This document shows, piece after piece, positions 41,600-51,155 of a stretch of DNA of 64,000 bases. The stretch comes from Phototrophicus methaneseepsis (GTDB lineage: Bacteria; Chloroflexota; Anaerolineae; Aggregatilineales; Phototrophicaceae). Location: NCBI RefSeq assembly GCF_015500095.1, contig NZ_CP062983.1:1426001-1490000 (forward strand), written 5' to 3'. The notes under the pieces were generated by a model that was not told the DNA's origin, did no database searches, and saw nothing but the letters and a program-made list of their open reading frames with translations. A program made the translations under genes and the position numbers. Numbering within the stretch: position 1 is the stretch's first letter; each line of letters begins with the position of its first letter.

Positions 41600-43860
41600 T
41601 CATACGACTGCTTCATCCAGTAGGCGGCGTAAGCTCTTGATTCGTCCAACAGGTGCTTGAGACGTGTCGCATCATAAGGTTCATTAGCTTTTGCCCCTTT
41701 GGTTGTGACGACGTAGCTATCTTCTGAGACGGCCTCAAAGGAAAGCTCAGATTGTGCATTAAGCCAGTGAATCGCCCGTTGGATGGTGTGCTCGTACTGG
41801 CCCGTGCGCGCGGCGATGTCCTGCATTGTGATGAATCCCTGGCGTTGATTGATGGCATACTTCGCCAGCCCCGCGATAATCTGCACCAGGTCCTGAAAAC
41901 GGCTGAGGGGCTGTTGTGCGCCGACCAGTATCACGATTTGTGGCTGCACCTCATTGAGGAGTGCTTTCCATAGTATCGCGCCAGGTGGCACACTCCACAC
42001 GATGAGCGTATCGGCATTTGTCAGATGATAACGGTCAGTACCCTGAACATCTCTGGAGAGTCCCTCATAGTAAACAAGCGCATCGGGATAATCCGCCTGG
42101 AGCTGTTGTAAGCGCTCGATGGGGGCATCCGGCTGGCGATGGTCAATGATGCTATAGCGTGGGCCTGTATCCAGCGTGATGGCATTCTCGGAGGGGCGGG
42201 CGTCCAGCCACTCGACAAGGGCTTCTCGCTTGCCCTGGAACGTGTTGGCGCGCACCGTATAAGCGATGTCGAATTGCCCCTGTGGGATGTCTTCCAGGTC
42301 GCCAAACCACCAGACGACGCGCTGCACATGGCCCTCTTGATCTTCCAACCGTAAGTCCACATGGTCGCCCCGGCTGCCCATCGTCCGCCGACTTTTGACG
42401 TGTACGTTGTGCGTTGCCAGCGTCAGCGGGGGGTTGCCATTGCCGAAGGGGGCCAACCGTGAGAGATCATCCGCAAAGGCGAGATCAATGTCATTGAAGT
42501 CAACCACCGCATCAATGGCGAGTTCTGGCGTAATCGTCTCCCGACCCAGCATCTCGCGCACAGTCTGCGAGAGGCCCCGCCGGAACGCAAAGAGATTGTC
42601 TGCATCCAGGCTCAGCCCTGCGGCCATGTTATGGCCGCCATAGCCATTGAGTAGATGCGCCTGCTTGCCGATTGCCTGCACGATATTGGCCCCATTGACC
42701 GACCGTGCAGACCCCGACAGTCGGCCCTCATTTTCAGCGAGCACAATCACCGGGCAAGCATAATCTTCCACAAGGCGGCTGGCGACGATGCCGACGACGC
42801 CGGTATGCCAGCCCTCACCATGAATGACCAGAGCCGCATATTTCAATAGGGCCGGGTCATCCTGGATTTGCTGCTGCGCCGCTTCGTAGACCTGCCGCGT
42901 CAGAAAGCGCCGCTTCTGGTTGAGGCCTTCCAGCTCATTGACGCGTTCTGCGATGATGTCTGCGTCCGTCGCTGTCAGGAGGTCTACTGCCGGGTTAGCA
43001 TCTGCCAGACGGCCTAATGCGTTCAGGCGCGGCCCCAATGTAAACCCAATGTCCATCTCCGTCAGGGTGGCGGGGGCGATATTGGCGCGTTCCATCATGG
43101 CGCGCAGCCCTGGCCGTGGATCGTTTCGCAGGACATCCAGCCCTTTTTGCAGCAGATAGCGCGTATCATCGACCTGTACCATGACGTCCGCGACGATACC
43201 CATCGCGACTAAATCCAGCAGGTGCTCTGTTGACTGGTTGCCATACAACCCCTGCACAAATTTATAAGCTGTGCCGACGCCCGGTAATTCCCTTAGGGGA
43301 TGGCCTTCCGGGAGCCGCATGGGGTTGACGGCAGCATAGGCAGTGGGCAAGGTCTGTGGCAGGCTGTGATGATCGGTAATGACGACATCGACGCCGCGCC
43401 CCTGGGCATAATCAATGGCTTCGTGGGCGGCGATACCCGTATCGCAGGTCAACACCACATCCACGCCGCCATCAAGCAGGGTCTTCAGCGTGGGCAGATG
43501 AATGCCGTGCCCTTCGCTGAAGCGGTTGGGGATGTGATAGCGCACAGTTGCACCCAGGTCCCGCAGTGCGGCAACCAACAGTGCGGTTGATGTCTGCCCA
43601 TCCACATCAAAATCGCCCCAGATGAGGATCGTCTCGCGCTGGCGAATGGCCCTGGCGATGCGGTCAACGGCCTTATCCATATCCGGCAGCGCATCGGATG
43701 AGGTGGGGCTGTAATGAGTAGGGTCCAGGAAGCGGCGCGCGGCCTGCGGCTGGATGATGCCCCGCCGTGCCAGCGTCTCCGCGACAATCAGGTGCCCGCC
43801 TACCTCCGCCATAAGATCATCCGGCACGGAAACAGGCTGAGGATCAAGCCATTTTTTCAT
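41596..43860 (-). CDS. recJ: Single-stranded-DNA-specific exonuclease RecJ
   Basis: A 754-residue DHH-family 5'-3' exonuclease. The DHH core has WGDFDVDGQTSTALL (motif I), VVLTCDTGIAAHEAI, VVITDHHSLPQTLP (motif III, Asp-His-His) and PGVGTAYKFVQ (motif IV). The DHHA1 part holds YGGHNMAAGLSLD, the Gly-Gly-His motif. RecJ degrades ssDNA in recombination and mismatch or base-excision repair. An extra C-terminal region (about 560-754) looks like a winged-helix fold (DIAARTGQYEHTIQRAIHWL); similarly long forms exist in Firmicutes. Start at ATG 43860 chosen over a TTG at 43878. It lies 112 bases downstream of the nuclease gene of the helicase trio on the same strand and its 3' end overlaps the kinase stop by four bases. 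Confidence 0.93.
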   Translation of the reverse strand: MKKWLDPQPVSVPDDLMAEVGGHLIVAETLARRGIIQPQAARRFLDPTHYSPTSSDALPDMDKAVDRIARAIRQRETILIWGDFDVDGQTSTALLVAALRDLGATVRYHIPNRFSEGHGIHLPTLKTLLDGGVDVVLTCDTGIAAHEAIDYAQGRGVDVVITDHHSLPQTLPTAYAAVNPMRLPEGHPLRELPGVGTAYKFVQGLYGNQSTEHLLDLVAMGIVADVMVQVDDTRYLLQKGLDVLRNDPRPGLRAMMERANIAPATLTEMDIGFTLGPRLNALGRLADANPAVDLLTATDADIIAERVNELEGLNQKRRFLTRQVYEAAQQQIQDDPALLKYAALVIHGEGWHTGVVGIVASRLVEDYACPVIVLAENEGRLSGSARSVNGANIVQAIGKQAHLLNGYGGHNMAAGLSLDADNLFAFRRGLSQTVREMLGRETITPELAIDAVVDFNDIDLAFADDLSRLAPFGNGNPPLTLATHNVHVKSRRTMGSRGDHVDLRLEDQEGHVQRVVWWFGDLEDIPQGQFDIAYTVRANTFQGKREALVEWLDARPSENAITLDTGPRYSIIDHRQPDAPIERLQQLQADYPDALVYYEGLSRDVQGTDRYHLTNADTLIVWSVPPGAILWKALLNEVQPQIVILVGAQQPLSRFQDLVQIIAGLAKYAINQRQGFITMQDIAARTGQYEHTIQRAIHWLNAQSELSFEAVSEDSYVVTTKGAKANEPYDATRLKHLLDESRAYAAYWMKQSYD

Positions 43861-43972
43861 AATGCGCCTACTTCCCAAACAGCCGCCCCCACATAAAAAG
43901 CGGGCTGAGCCATGATTTTCTTCGATCTTTGTGCAGGAACGCGGTTCGGGTATGGGTTACTTTGAATTGCGA

Positions 43973-44809
43973 TCAAAATTCAATTTCCGCGATCTGGTCC
44001 ATATTCAGCGACCAATCATCCAGATCAAAATCCGCCTCTTCGAAGCTTTCCCAATCCGCGAGATGGCCCGCTTCGCGTCCACGGTCACACAGCGACCGAT
44101 AGGTGCAGAAGGCGCAGCGCTGGGCTTCATCTGTGAGCGGGAAGCTATCCCGCGCTTCAATTTCAGCCAGCAGGCCCAGTAAATAAGCTTCATCAGCCTG
44201 GAACTGGGCCGTATCGTATGGAAATGCAATCGTCTCGCCAGCGTGGTCAGGGTACCAGTAGCGCATCTCGATCTGCTCCGGCGCGATAGGTTGACCGCCA
44301 TTCAGCGCCGCGCCGCCCTTTGTCAGCACATAGCGATAGACGACCGTTTGCAACTTCTTCGCCATCCATTCCCGGCGCGGTCGCTTGTGTGATGTCTTCC
44401 AGTCGATGATGAGCACTTGCTCGCCCAAGGCGACAAGGTCGAACTTCGCCAGCAGCAGATACTCGCCCAGGGGGACCGTCAATGTCTGCTCCGGGTAGCG
44501 GCGCTCTGGCACGCCGGATAGGCCACTTTGCAGATAGGCATCGAACCAGCGGCGCACATCTGCATCCGGGATATGCTTTTGCAGCAGGTCCGCGGGTAGG
44601 CCGATGATGTGCTGGTGCACCAGCCTATGGAAGACCTCGCCCTGCTCCATATGATGCTCAAATTCGAGCATGTTATCGACTTCTGGCGCGGGGTAACGCT
44701 GCCGCAGCAGGTACTTCAGTTCAAAACGGCGCGGGCAATCGACATAATCTTGTAGGCTGCTCTGGCTGAAGATGAAATCTTCCGGCAGCCGTGTCTCATG
44801 GGGCATCAT
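43973..44809 (-). CDS. PD-(D/E)XK nuclease with Fe-S cluster cysteines (AddB-C/Cas4-like)
   Basis: A 278-residue RecB/Cas4-type nuclease. The active site is His61 (GEVFHRLVHQ), Asp124 (LLAKFDLVA) and Asp136-x-Lys138 (VLIIDWKTS), plus a Gln/Tyr motif VVYRYVL. One Cys near the N terminus (Cys25 in DYVDCPRRFELKYL) and three near the C terminus (Cys232, Cys235, Cys241 in CAFCTYRSLC) form the arrangement that holds a 4Fe-4S cluster in AddB, AdnB and Cas4. ATG at 44809 shares its A with the TAA stop of the helicase gene (TAATG), so translation is likely coupled. With no cas genes in the window, a recombination-repair role with the two helicase genes is more likely than CRISPR adaptation. Confidence 0.88.
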   Translation of the reverse strand: MMPHETRLPEDFIFSQSSLQDYVDCPRRFELKYLLRQRYPAPEVDNMLEFEHHMEQGEVFHRLVHQHIIGLPADLLQKHIPDADVRRWFDAYLQSGLSGVPERRYPEQTLTVPLGEYLLLAKFDLVALGEQVLIIDWKTSHKRPRREWMAKKLQTVVYRYVLTKGGAALNGGQPIAPEQIEMRYWYPDHAGETIAFPYDTAQFQADEAYLLGLLAEIEARDSFPLTDEAQRCAFCTYRSLCDRGREAGHLADWESFEEADFDLDDWSLNMDQIAEIEF

Positions 44810-47073
44810 TATGCACGCTCCCGTTGTTGGACCCACCAGCCGCGCAGTGCCGCCACAGGCCTCGCCTCGACTTGTTCGCCATTGCGGCCTGTATTCCACG
44901 TGATAACCAGTTCTCGCCGCGCCCGTGTGATGCCCACATACAGCAGTCGCAGGCGCTCCGCGGCATATTCAATGCGTGCATCCTGGGTGGGTTGGCCTTC
45001 TTGATAAGGCGTATGCGTGTACAGGGCATTGAGCTGTCCCAGGGCTTCTGCTTCCAGGTTTAATTCATTGCGGATGAACCACCGTTCGCCCATGAAGCTG
45101 TCGAAGGGGTCCGCTGAAGGGTAATTATAATTGTTGGCTGCCATGATATAGACGCGGTCCCATTCCAGTCCCTTGGCTTTGTGCATGGTCGTGACGGTGA
45201 CCTCGCCCTTGTGCTCATCCGGGTCGAAGGCGTCGTCAGCGTCGCTGATGCCGCTGAAGTTGCGTTTGCCCTTGGCGATGTCTTCGAGTTCCTGGCGATA
45301 CTCTGGCAAACGCGCTTCCGGGTGCAGCTCAGCGAAGCGCCGTAAATATAGTGCGACAGCATACGCGGTTGCGATGTCCGTCTCAAGTTTGAACAGGTCC
45401 GCGCTGATCGTCAGGATGAGCTGGTCAATCGGCAAGTCGGATGCCGCCTGCCAACGCCGAACCAACGCCCGAAAGGCCACCAACCGCGCCATCAGGGCTT
45501 CATTATCGCCAGCATTAGCTTCCAGCCAATCCGTTGCTCGTGGATAGAGGAAGTCCTCAACGGAGTGGATGCCGCGCAGGGCCTTGACCACATTTTCGAT
45601 GCTGCGCTCTTCGTCCGCATCCCCCCGGTCATCACGCCGCCAGACGCGGTAAACCTGCCCCAGTCGGCTGCTGTCTTTAGGGTCCTCTAGATAGGTTAGC
45701 ACGAAGTTCAACGCACCGACGATAGCCCGCGTGCCGCTGGTGGAGCGCAGATTTTCCACATATTTAATGCCTTCCTTGCGTAAGCTCTGGACCATCTTGG
45801 CTCCGCTGCTGTTGATCGGCATCAGCACAGCACAGGTTTTATCTGGGTTGTCCGGCAGCCATTCTTTCAGGTTATTGATGATGGTTTGACGCTCATCATC
45901 GCCAGAGAACTTGCTGCCAACCAGGACGACCGCACGGGGGTCATTGGGTGGGTTGCCCTGTGGGTCGCCGGGTGGGGTTGGCTCGATGTGTGGCTTGCTG
46001 AGCGGCTCCCTTGCGCGTATGGCCTTATTGGGATGTTTGATAGACCAGTCAATCAGATAATTTGCCAGGTTGATGATACTGATGGTGCTGCGCCCGCTGT
46101 TGGGTAGGGTGCGCGGCACCACGTCGATTTCTTCCAGAAAGTCGCGCAGGAACTTGGGGTTAGCTGTGGTGAACGTCTCATAAATCGCCTGGTTCGGGTC
46201 CCCGACGCGCACCCAGTTGCCGCCATCGCCAGCCAGCAGGCGCAGGATGTCTTCCTGCAATTTGCTGCTGTCCTGGGCTTCATCTTCCAGGATGTAAGGG
46301 AAGCGATGTTGCAACCGCGCCAGATAATCCGCATCCAGCCGCAGGATGCGCAGCGCCAGCCGGATCAAATCCTGGAAGTCGACAGCGCCCCGGTAGCGCA
46401 GGCTGCGTTCGTATTGATCGTAAATTTCAGTGCAGATGGCTGCTAAGGGTAGCGGGTCGCCGTAGGCCTCTATTAAATCAGCGATCTCCTGCACCGGGAT
46501 TTGCAAATCTTTCGCCTGCCGGATGAAGTTGCTCGCCATGTTTTTAATGAGGTCTGGCCAATGATTGGTGCGTGTGTATTGATTGCCGAAGTGCTCCGGT
46601 GTCAGGTATTGATCGGGAGAATCCGGGTTCGCACGTGCCCACGTCTCGACAGCTTCTTGCAAGATGTCATCGGCGGCGCGCTCGTCCAGCACCGTAAACG
46701 TATCGGATAAGCCCACAAGGCCCGGTCGCTCGTGCACGATGTCATTGGCGAGGCCGTGCAGCGTTCGCACACGGTAGCCCAGCCCCGGCAGCAAATTAAA
46801 CTCATCGCGCAGATAGCCCGCCATAGATGTGGCGAAGTTGCCGACCGCGGATTTCACCAGCGTCACCACCAGGATTTCCTGATTGGGTTCCAGGTCTGTC
46901 TGGGCGACGAGCTTAGCCGCTAGGTAAGAGAGCGTCGCTGTTTTGCCGCTGCCCGGCACCGCAGAAACGCCCATCTTCCCACCCTGATAAGCCAGCACAT
47001 CCGCTTGCTTGGGGCGTGGCACGAACCGCCTGCGCGATGCGTTATTTGGCTCAGGTAATGTATTCTCAGACAT
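44809..47073 (-). CDS. UvrD/PcrA/AddA-type superfamily 1 helicase
   Basis: A 754-residue SF1A DNA helicase. Motif I (Walker A) is VPGSGKTATLSY (about 39-50), motif Ia VVTLVKSAV, motif II ILEDEAQDSS (Asp-Glu-Ala-Gln in place of the usual Asp-Glu-x-Gln, fitting), motif III GDPNQAIYETF, motif V VTTMHKAKGLEWDRVYI and motif VI LLYVGITRARRELVI. All ATPase residues are present. It should unwind dsDNA with 3'-5' polarity, as UvrD-like enzymes do. It overlaps the upstream ATPase gene by 8 bases and touches the nuclease gene downstream, so the three are a single translational unit. It lacks a fused nuclease domain, which in AddA would be C-terminal. Confidence 0.93.
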   Translation of the reverse strand: MSENTLPEPNNASRRRFVPRPKQADVLAYQGGKMGVSAVPGSGKTATLSYLAAKLVAQTDLEPNQEILVVTLVKSAVGNFATSMAGYLRDEFNLLPGLGYRVRTLHGLANDIVHERPGLVGLSDTFTVLDERAADDILQEAVETWARANPDSPDQYLTPEHFGNQYTRTNHWPDLIKNMASNFIRQAKDLQIPVQEIADLIEAYGDPLPLAAICTEIYDQYERSLRYRGAVDFQDLIRLALRILRLDADYLARLQHRFPYILEDEAQDSSKLQEDILRLLAGDGGNWVRVGDPNQAIYETFTTANPKFLRDFLEEIDVVPRTLPNSGRSTISIINLANYLIDWSIKHPNKAIRAREPLSKPHIEPTPPGDPQGNPPNDPRAVVLVGSKFSGDDERQTIINNLKEWLPDNPDKTCAVLMPINSSGAKMVQSLRKEGIKYVENLRSTSGTRAIVGALNFVLTYLEDPKDSSRLGQVYRVWRRDDRGDADEERSIENVVKALRGIHSVEDFLYPRATDWLEANAGDNEALMARLVAFRALVRRWQAASDLPIDQLILTISADLFKLETDIATAYAVALYLRRFAELHPEARLPEYRQELEDIAKGKRNFSGISDADDAFDPDEHKGEVTVTTMHKAKGLEWDRVYIMAANNYNYPSADPFDSFMGERWFIRNELNLEAEALGQLNALYTHTPYQEGQPTQDARIEYAAERLRLLYVGITRARRELVITWNTGRNGEQVEARPVAALRGWWVQQRERA

Positions 47074-49162
47074 GCTGCTGTGCTCCTCGCTGTAAGCGGC
47101 GTAACATAGCCTGGATGGTCATCAGGAGGGGGCCGCGCTGCTCATACCCTTGCTCATTAAACTGGCTCAATCCCAGGTAGATTTTTTTGCGGCAGCGCCG
47201 GATAAGCCCCAGCGACAGATCATAGAGCGTTTGCTCGTCGGCTTCCACTTCATCCTGGTCTGTCCAGACTCGCCCCTGCGGCCATTGGCGGCTGAGCACA
47301 TAAGGCTGTGTGAGGGGCTGATACAGCCGCTGCGACCAGCCGCTGCTGCCGACATTCAACCAGAATTGATAATCAACGGGTTGGTTCGTCAGCAAAAATG
47401 TATAGGCCGGGGCAATGAGCACGGCATCGTCTTTGTCGCCTGCCCAATCACGGATGTACTGGTTGGCGATGACGCCATTATCGACCATGCGCACATATTC
47501 GACAGCCACATCTAAATCCGGCTCAATCTTGCTGACCGTTTGCCGGAATTCGCGGGCGGAATCAATCAGGTTAGCGGCGACATTGGCATCATCCAGGCGA
47601 TTGTGGAAGCCAAACCCTGGTTGAGAGAGCACTTCACCGAAAAGCTTACTCATGAAGATATCCAGCGGCAGGGGCGTTTCTTGTTCGTAAGCCTCCAGCC
47701 AGTGAATCAGGGTGTCGTAGCGCAGGCCCAGCTCAAAGGTGATGCGGCCCTGCATGTGATCATTCTTGATCGACTCGAACGAGGCCAGCTTGCCATTTTT
47801 ATAGAGTACATCCGTTAACAACCGTGCACGCACCAGATCGAGGTCATGGATGCAAGCTGTCAAAGTATAGGCGACGTCGAATTTGCTGGACGAAATGCCC
47901 CACTGCGGATGGGCCAACTTAGCCAGCGTCAACAACGTCCGCGAAGCAGATTCTTCTCGCAAGGCGCGGGAGGGCCTGTGCGAACGATGGGGGACGTCCA
48001 GCGCATCCAGGCGTGTTTGCAATGAAAAGCGCAGTGCATCCGGCAGATAGGGCGCCAGAATCACAATTTCGTTGGGGAGCACCCCTTCTTGATGCACCAG
48101 CGACGCAATATGTTCTGTCACCCAGTCAATCATTTGTGGATGATATGTGTGATCGTTATAGACGAGGGCCTCTATCGGGCTGCCGCTGCCGGCATCATCG
48201 AGCGGCTTATTCAAGCTGAGTGCGATCTCGCTTTGCAATGCTTCCATATCTGGCGACATGACGCGGTGATTATCCAGCGTGATGTGGACCTCACACAACG
48301 CTTTGAGCCTTTCAGCACTTGTCGGGTCCGCCCCCAGGAAGCGACGATAGCCACCCTGAGTGTCATAAATCACAACGGCGGATTCGCACTGTGGCAGCCA
48401 GTCGGCCAGGATGTCGTGGGTGACGGGCGTGTCTTCTTCGATGTTATCGACAATCAAATGGCGATATGTCTGCGTGAGATAACGCTGCACTTCTGGCTTA
48501 GGCCATAAGAAATTGGCGAAGAGCACCACCTGCAACGAGAAATCCAGCAAATTATGCTGGCGGCACATCTCCCGGAACAGCGAAGCACACACCTGAGCAT
48601 CGTCATAGATGTACTTCTGCTCCACATCCCCGCGATAAGCTGATTTGAGCCGTTCACCAATGGATTCATGAGGGAAGCCAACCAACGCCGCCTTATTCAA
48701 ATTATCGACCAACTGCGTATAGAGGCGGTTGCGGCTGATGTGCACGCTGTTGAAGTAATCGTTCGCGTCAATTTCCGGCGCTAAAAAGCGCGTCATGTAA
48801 TACTGCACCAGTTCCAGGCTGAGGAAGTGCGGTCGCTCAAACGGATTCGTAAAGCCGACGTCTTCGGCAATCAGCGGCCAGAACAAATCCACCATCTCAT
48901 AGGCCAATTTGCCGAGTGTGGCCGTCTGCACGTTGGTATCTGCGGCAATGCGCGCTCGACGCAGGGCCTCTTTATAAGGTAGGGCCAAGGTCGCTTGTGG
49001 CACCAGAATGAGGATGGAATCTGCCCGGGTGCCTTCTCGGATGAGGTGCTTGGCGCGCTCAATGGCGGCAGTGCTCTTGCCTGTGCCGGCCATGCCCTCC
49101 AGGAAAATAGTTGTCTGCGTGTTCTCTTTTGCAACCCGCTGCTGGTCTTTAAGTAGATACAT
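47066..49162 (-). CDS. SF1 helicase-like ATPase, AddB-like partner
   Basis: A 698-residue protein with an SF1-like N-terminal ATPase part: Walker A EGMAGTGKSTAAIERAKHL (about 22-40), LILVPQATLA (motif Ia-like) and YRHLIVDNIEEDTPVTHDIL (motif II position, with Asp-Asn-Ile-Glu-Glu rather than DExQ). GDP-like motif III is replaced by VVIYDTQGGYRRFLGA. A UvrD-type C-terminal motif V or VI is not obvious. This pattern, an intact P-loop but weakened helicase motifs, is like AddB. It has no nuclease domain of its own and no Fe-S cysteine set; these are in the third gene of the unit. Likely a structural and ATP-regulated partner of the UvrD-type helicase. First gene of the trio. Confidence 0.75.
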   Translation of the reverse strand: MYLLKDQQRVAKENTQTTIFLEGMAGTGKSTAAIERAKHLIREGTRADSILILVPQATLALPYKEALRRARIAADTNVQTATLGKLAYEMVDLFWPLIAEDVGFTNPFERPHFLSLELVQYYMTRFLAPEIDANDYFNSVHISRNRLYTQLVDNLNKAALVGFPHESIGERLKSAYRGDVEQKYIYDDAQVCASLFREMCRQHNLLDFSLQVVLFANFLWPKPEVQRYLTQTYRHLIVDNIEEDTPVTHDILADWLPQCESAVVIYDTQGGYRRFLGADPTSAERLKALCEVHITLDNHRVMSPDMEALQSEIALSLNKPLDDAGSGSPIEALVYNDHTYHPQMIDWVTEHIASLVHQEGVLPNEIVILAPYLPDALRFSLQTRLDALDVPHRSHRPSRALREESASRTLLTLAKLAHPQWGISSSKFDVAYTLTACIHDLDLVRARLLTDVLYKNGKLASFESIKNDHMQGRITFELGLRYDTLIHWLEAYEQETPLPLDIFMSKLFGEVLSQPGFGFHNRLDDANVAANLIDSAREFRQTVSKIEPDLDVAVEYVRMVDNGVIANQYIRDWAGDKDDAVLIAPAYTFLLTNQPVDYQFWLNVGSSGWSQRLYQPLTQPYVLSRQWPQGRVWTDQDEVEADEQTLYDLSLGLIRRCRKKIYLGLSQFNEQGYEQRGPLLMTIQAMLRRLQRGAQQHV

Positions 49163-49334
49163 GTGCTTTTCCGGCCCGCCCTGAATGCTCGTTTTGATTA
49201 TAGGAGTTTTATGTCAATCGTGCCCGAATTAGATCATATATTCTACTAAAAATAAGCTCAAATGCGTAGGGTCGAGGGATGCTTTATTGGGCTTAGAATA
49301 AATCTTTCAGAGGGCTATGAGGACGCAAACAGCA

Positions 49335-49356
49335 GGGGCACGTCATGGCGTGCCCC
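49335..49356 (-). terminator. Hairpin after the fucosidase gene
   Basis: Perfect 8-bp stem GGGGCACG (49335-49342) with CGTGCCCC (49349-49356), 26 bases after the stop. The T-run on the minus strand is poor (GCTGTTTGCG), so it is a likely but weak terminator. Confidence 0.5.
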
Positions 49357-49381
49357 GTGGTACATTACTAGGACTGTTGCG

Positions 49382-50821
49382 TTATGCTTCTATTTTAAAG
49401 GTGATGGCATGGGCGGATGGGGTATCTTGCGGCAAGGTGATTGTGAGTGCTTGCCCACTCTGGGACCAGGAAAGTGCGGATTCACTGCCGAGCAGGCTCA
49501 CCTTGTTGATTTCACCCGTATACAGGCCCTTATCGCTGCCGAGCGATTCAATCGCTACAGTGCCTTCTTCGGGCGTGCCCATCACCATCGCGTAGACAGT
49601 ATCGCCCTGGGTTGTGAAGCGCACGTCTTTGCTTGTGAAAGCTTCTCGCTTCGTATCGGAAAATTCCCCGGCGACGACCTGCGTCGGCCCCTCACCATAC
49701 TTTTTCCACGGGCGGGAGCCGTAGATAGCTTCGCCATTGGTCGCCAGCCAACCGCCGATCTCGCGTAGCATAGCTTGTTCAACTTCTGGGATGGTGCCAT
49801 CGGCTTTGGGGCCAATATCCAGCAGCAGATTCCCGTTTTTGCTCACAATGTCGATGAGGTCATGCAGGATGGCGCTGGTTTCTTTATAGTCGTGGTTTTC
49901 GACATAAGACCATGATGTTTTGGAGACGGATGTATCCGTCTGCCACATGGGGTAGCGAATGTCGCCGAGCTGGCCGCGCTCTACATCAAAGACGACGGTG
50001 CCATCCGGGTAAGCTTCATTCTTGCAGTTGATCGCTACGCCCTTATTCCATTCTGCCCCGCGATTGTAGTAATACGCGGCGAAGCGCTGCAAATAGGGTT
50101 CAAACACCAACTGGCGAATCCACCAGTCGAAGTAATAAAGCTGTGGCTGATATTTATCGACCAGTTCTGTGCAGCGTGCCAGCCAGTCTTCCAGGAATTT
50201 AGCGTGTGGGCGTGGCTGCCAATCCCGGCTTTGCCAAGCATCACCGCTCGTATGCCTGCTATTTTCCGTCACCTTTGCCGGGCCATAAAAATCATCGTAA
50301 GCTGGGTCCTGTACGTCGGAATCAAAGTCGCGGCCTCCATTCATGAACCACCAGTGTTCCGCCCGATGGCTGGAAAGGCCAAAGACGAGGTCTTGTTCAC
50401 GGGCGGCGTTTGCCAGTTCGCCGATGATGTCGCGCTTTGGCCCCATTTTGGTAGCCGTCCAGTCGGAATAATCACTGTCGTACATGGCAAACCCATCGTG
50501 ATGCTCCGCCACAGGGACGACATAGCGCGCGCCGGCTTCTTTGAGAAGGCTCATCCATGCATCCGGATCGAACTTTTCCGCTTTAAACATGGGGATAAAA
50601 TCTTTATAGCCAAACTTGGATTGTGCTCCCCAGACCTCCTGGTGATGCTCAAAAGCGGTGTTGTTTTGTAGATACATATTGCGAGAGTACCACTCATTAT
50701 CGAAGGCCGGGACAGAATAGATGCCCCAGTGGATGAAGATGCCGAACTTAGCGTCCGGGTACCAATCTGGAATGGTGAAGTTAGCGAGAGATTCCCACGT
50801 TGGCTCGAAAGGTGTAGGCAT
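49382..50821 (-). CDS. Alpha-L-fucosidase, glycoside hydrolase family 29
   Basis: A 479-residue GH29 enzyme that releases L-fucose from glycans with retention. The N terminus has PDWYPDAKFGIFIHWGIYSVPAF, the family start with the substrate-binding His-Trp pair, followed by YVVPVAEHHDGFAMYDS (His-His pair). The nucleophile Asp is in LYYFDWWIRQ. A C-terminal beta-sandwich domain (about 385-479) completes it. No signal peptide is visible, so it acts in the cytoplasm on imported sugars or by other release. It is a single gene on the minus strand, 334 bases from the response-regulator unit. An acid/base residue cannot be named, as it varies within the family. Confidence 0.93.
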   Translation of the reverse strand: MPTPFEPTWESLANFTIPDWYPDAKFGIFIHWGIYSVPAFDNEWYSRNMYLQNNTAFEHHQEVWGAQSKFGYKDFIPMFKAEKFDPDAWMSLLKEAGARYVVPVAEHHDGFAMYDSDYSDWTATKMGPKRDIIGELANAAREQDLVFGLSSHRAEHWWFMNGGRDFDSDVQDPAYDDFYGPAKVTENSRHTSGDAWQSRDWQPRPHAKFLEDWLARCTELVDKYQPQLYYFDWWIRQLVFEPYLQRFAAYYYNRGAEWNKGVAINCKNEAYPDGTVVFDVERGQLGDIRYPMWQTDTSVSKTSWSYVENHDYKETSAILHDLIDIVSKNGNLLLDIGPKADGTIPEVEQAMLREIGGWLATNGEAIYGSRPWKKYGEGPTQVVAGEFSDTKREAFTSKDVRFTTQGDTVYAMVMGTPEEGTVAIESLGSDKGLYTGEINKVSLLGSESALSWSQSGQALTITLPQDTPSAHAITFKIEA

Positions 50822-51155
50822 ACAAGTTTACTTTCTGTTGCTCAAGCTGGATAAGAAGCAGTTGATACACGAGGTTACTCGTCAAGGAACTCATCAAGAA
50901 ACAGGTTAAGAATCTGATTGTAAGAGAAATATACCCATAACGCTCTTCAGGTCGGTGCATCCGCAAGGCGACTTTTGTTTGCCTTGATGATAGCGCTGAC
51001 AAGCCAAAAATCAGCATGTCATTTCTATCAACCCATGCAATATGAACGAACCCAAAAAGAGCTGCACTCATTGTGCAACTCTTTTATCGGATTGTATACA
51101 CTTTTAGCTTTAGGGGGCTGTTTTATGCGGCTGGTAGTGTATGTGGAGTGTAAAG
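50822..51155. other. Intergenic region
   Basis: 334 bases upstream of the fucosidase gene and downstream of the response regulator unit. It contains the terminator described separately and should hold the fucosidase promoter. No other structure stands out. Confidence 0.4.
51048..51085 (-). terminator. Intrinsic terminator of the kinase/regulator operon
   Basis: AAAAGAG-c-TGCAC (51055-51067) pairs with GTGCA-a-CTCTTTT (51073-51085), one internal mismatch and a 5-base loop, T-run on the minus strand after the stem. Confidence 0.8.

Noticed and set aside
43973-44809. Possible Cas4 of a CRISPR system
   Set aside because: The nuclease resembles Cas4 in its Fe-S cysteines, but there are no repeat-spacer arrays or other cas genes, and it is fused by overlap to two helicase genes.
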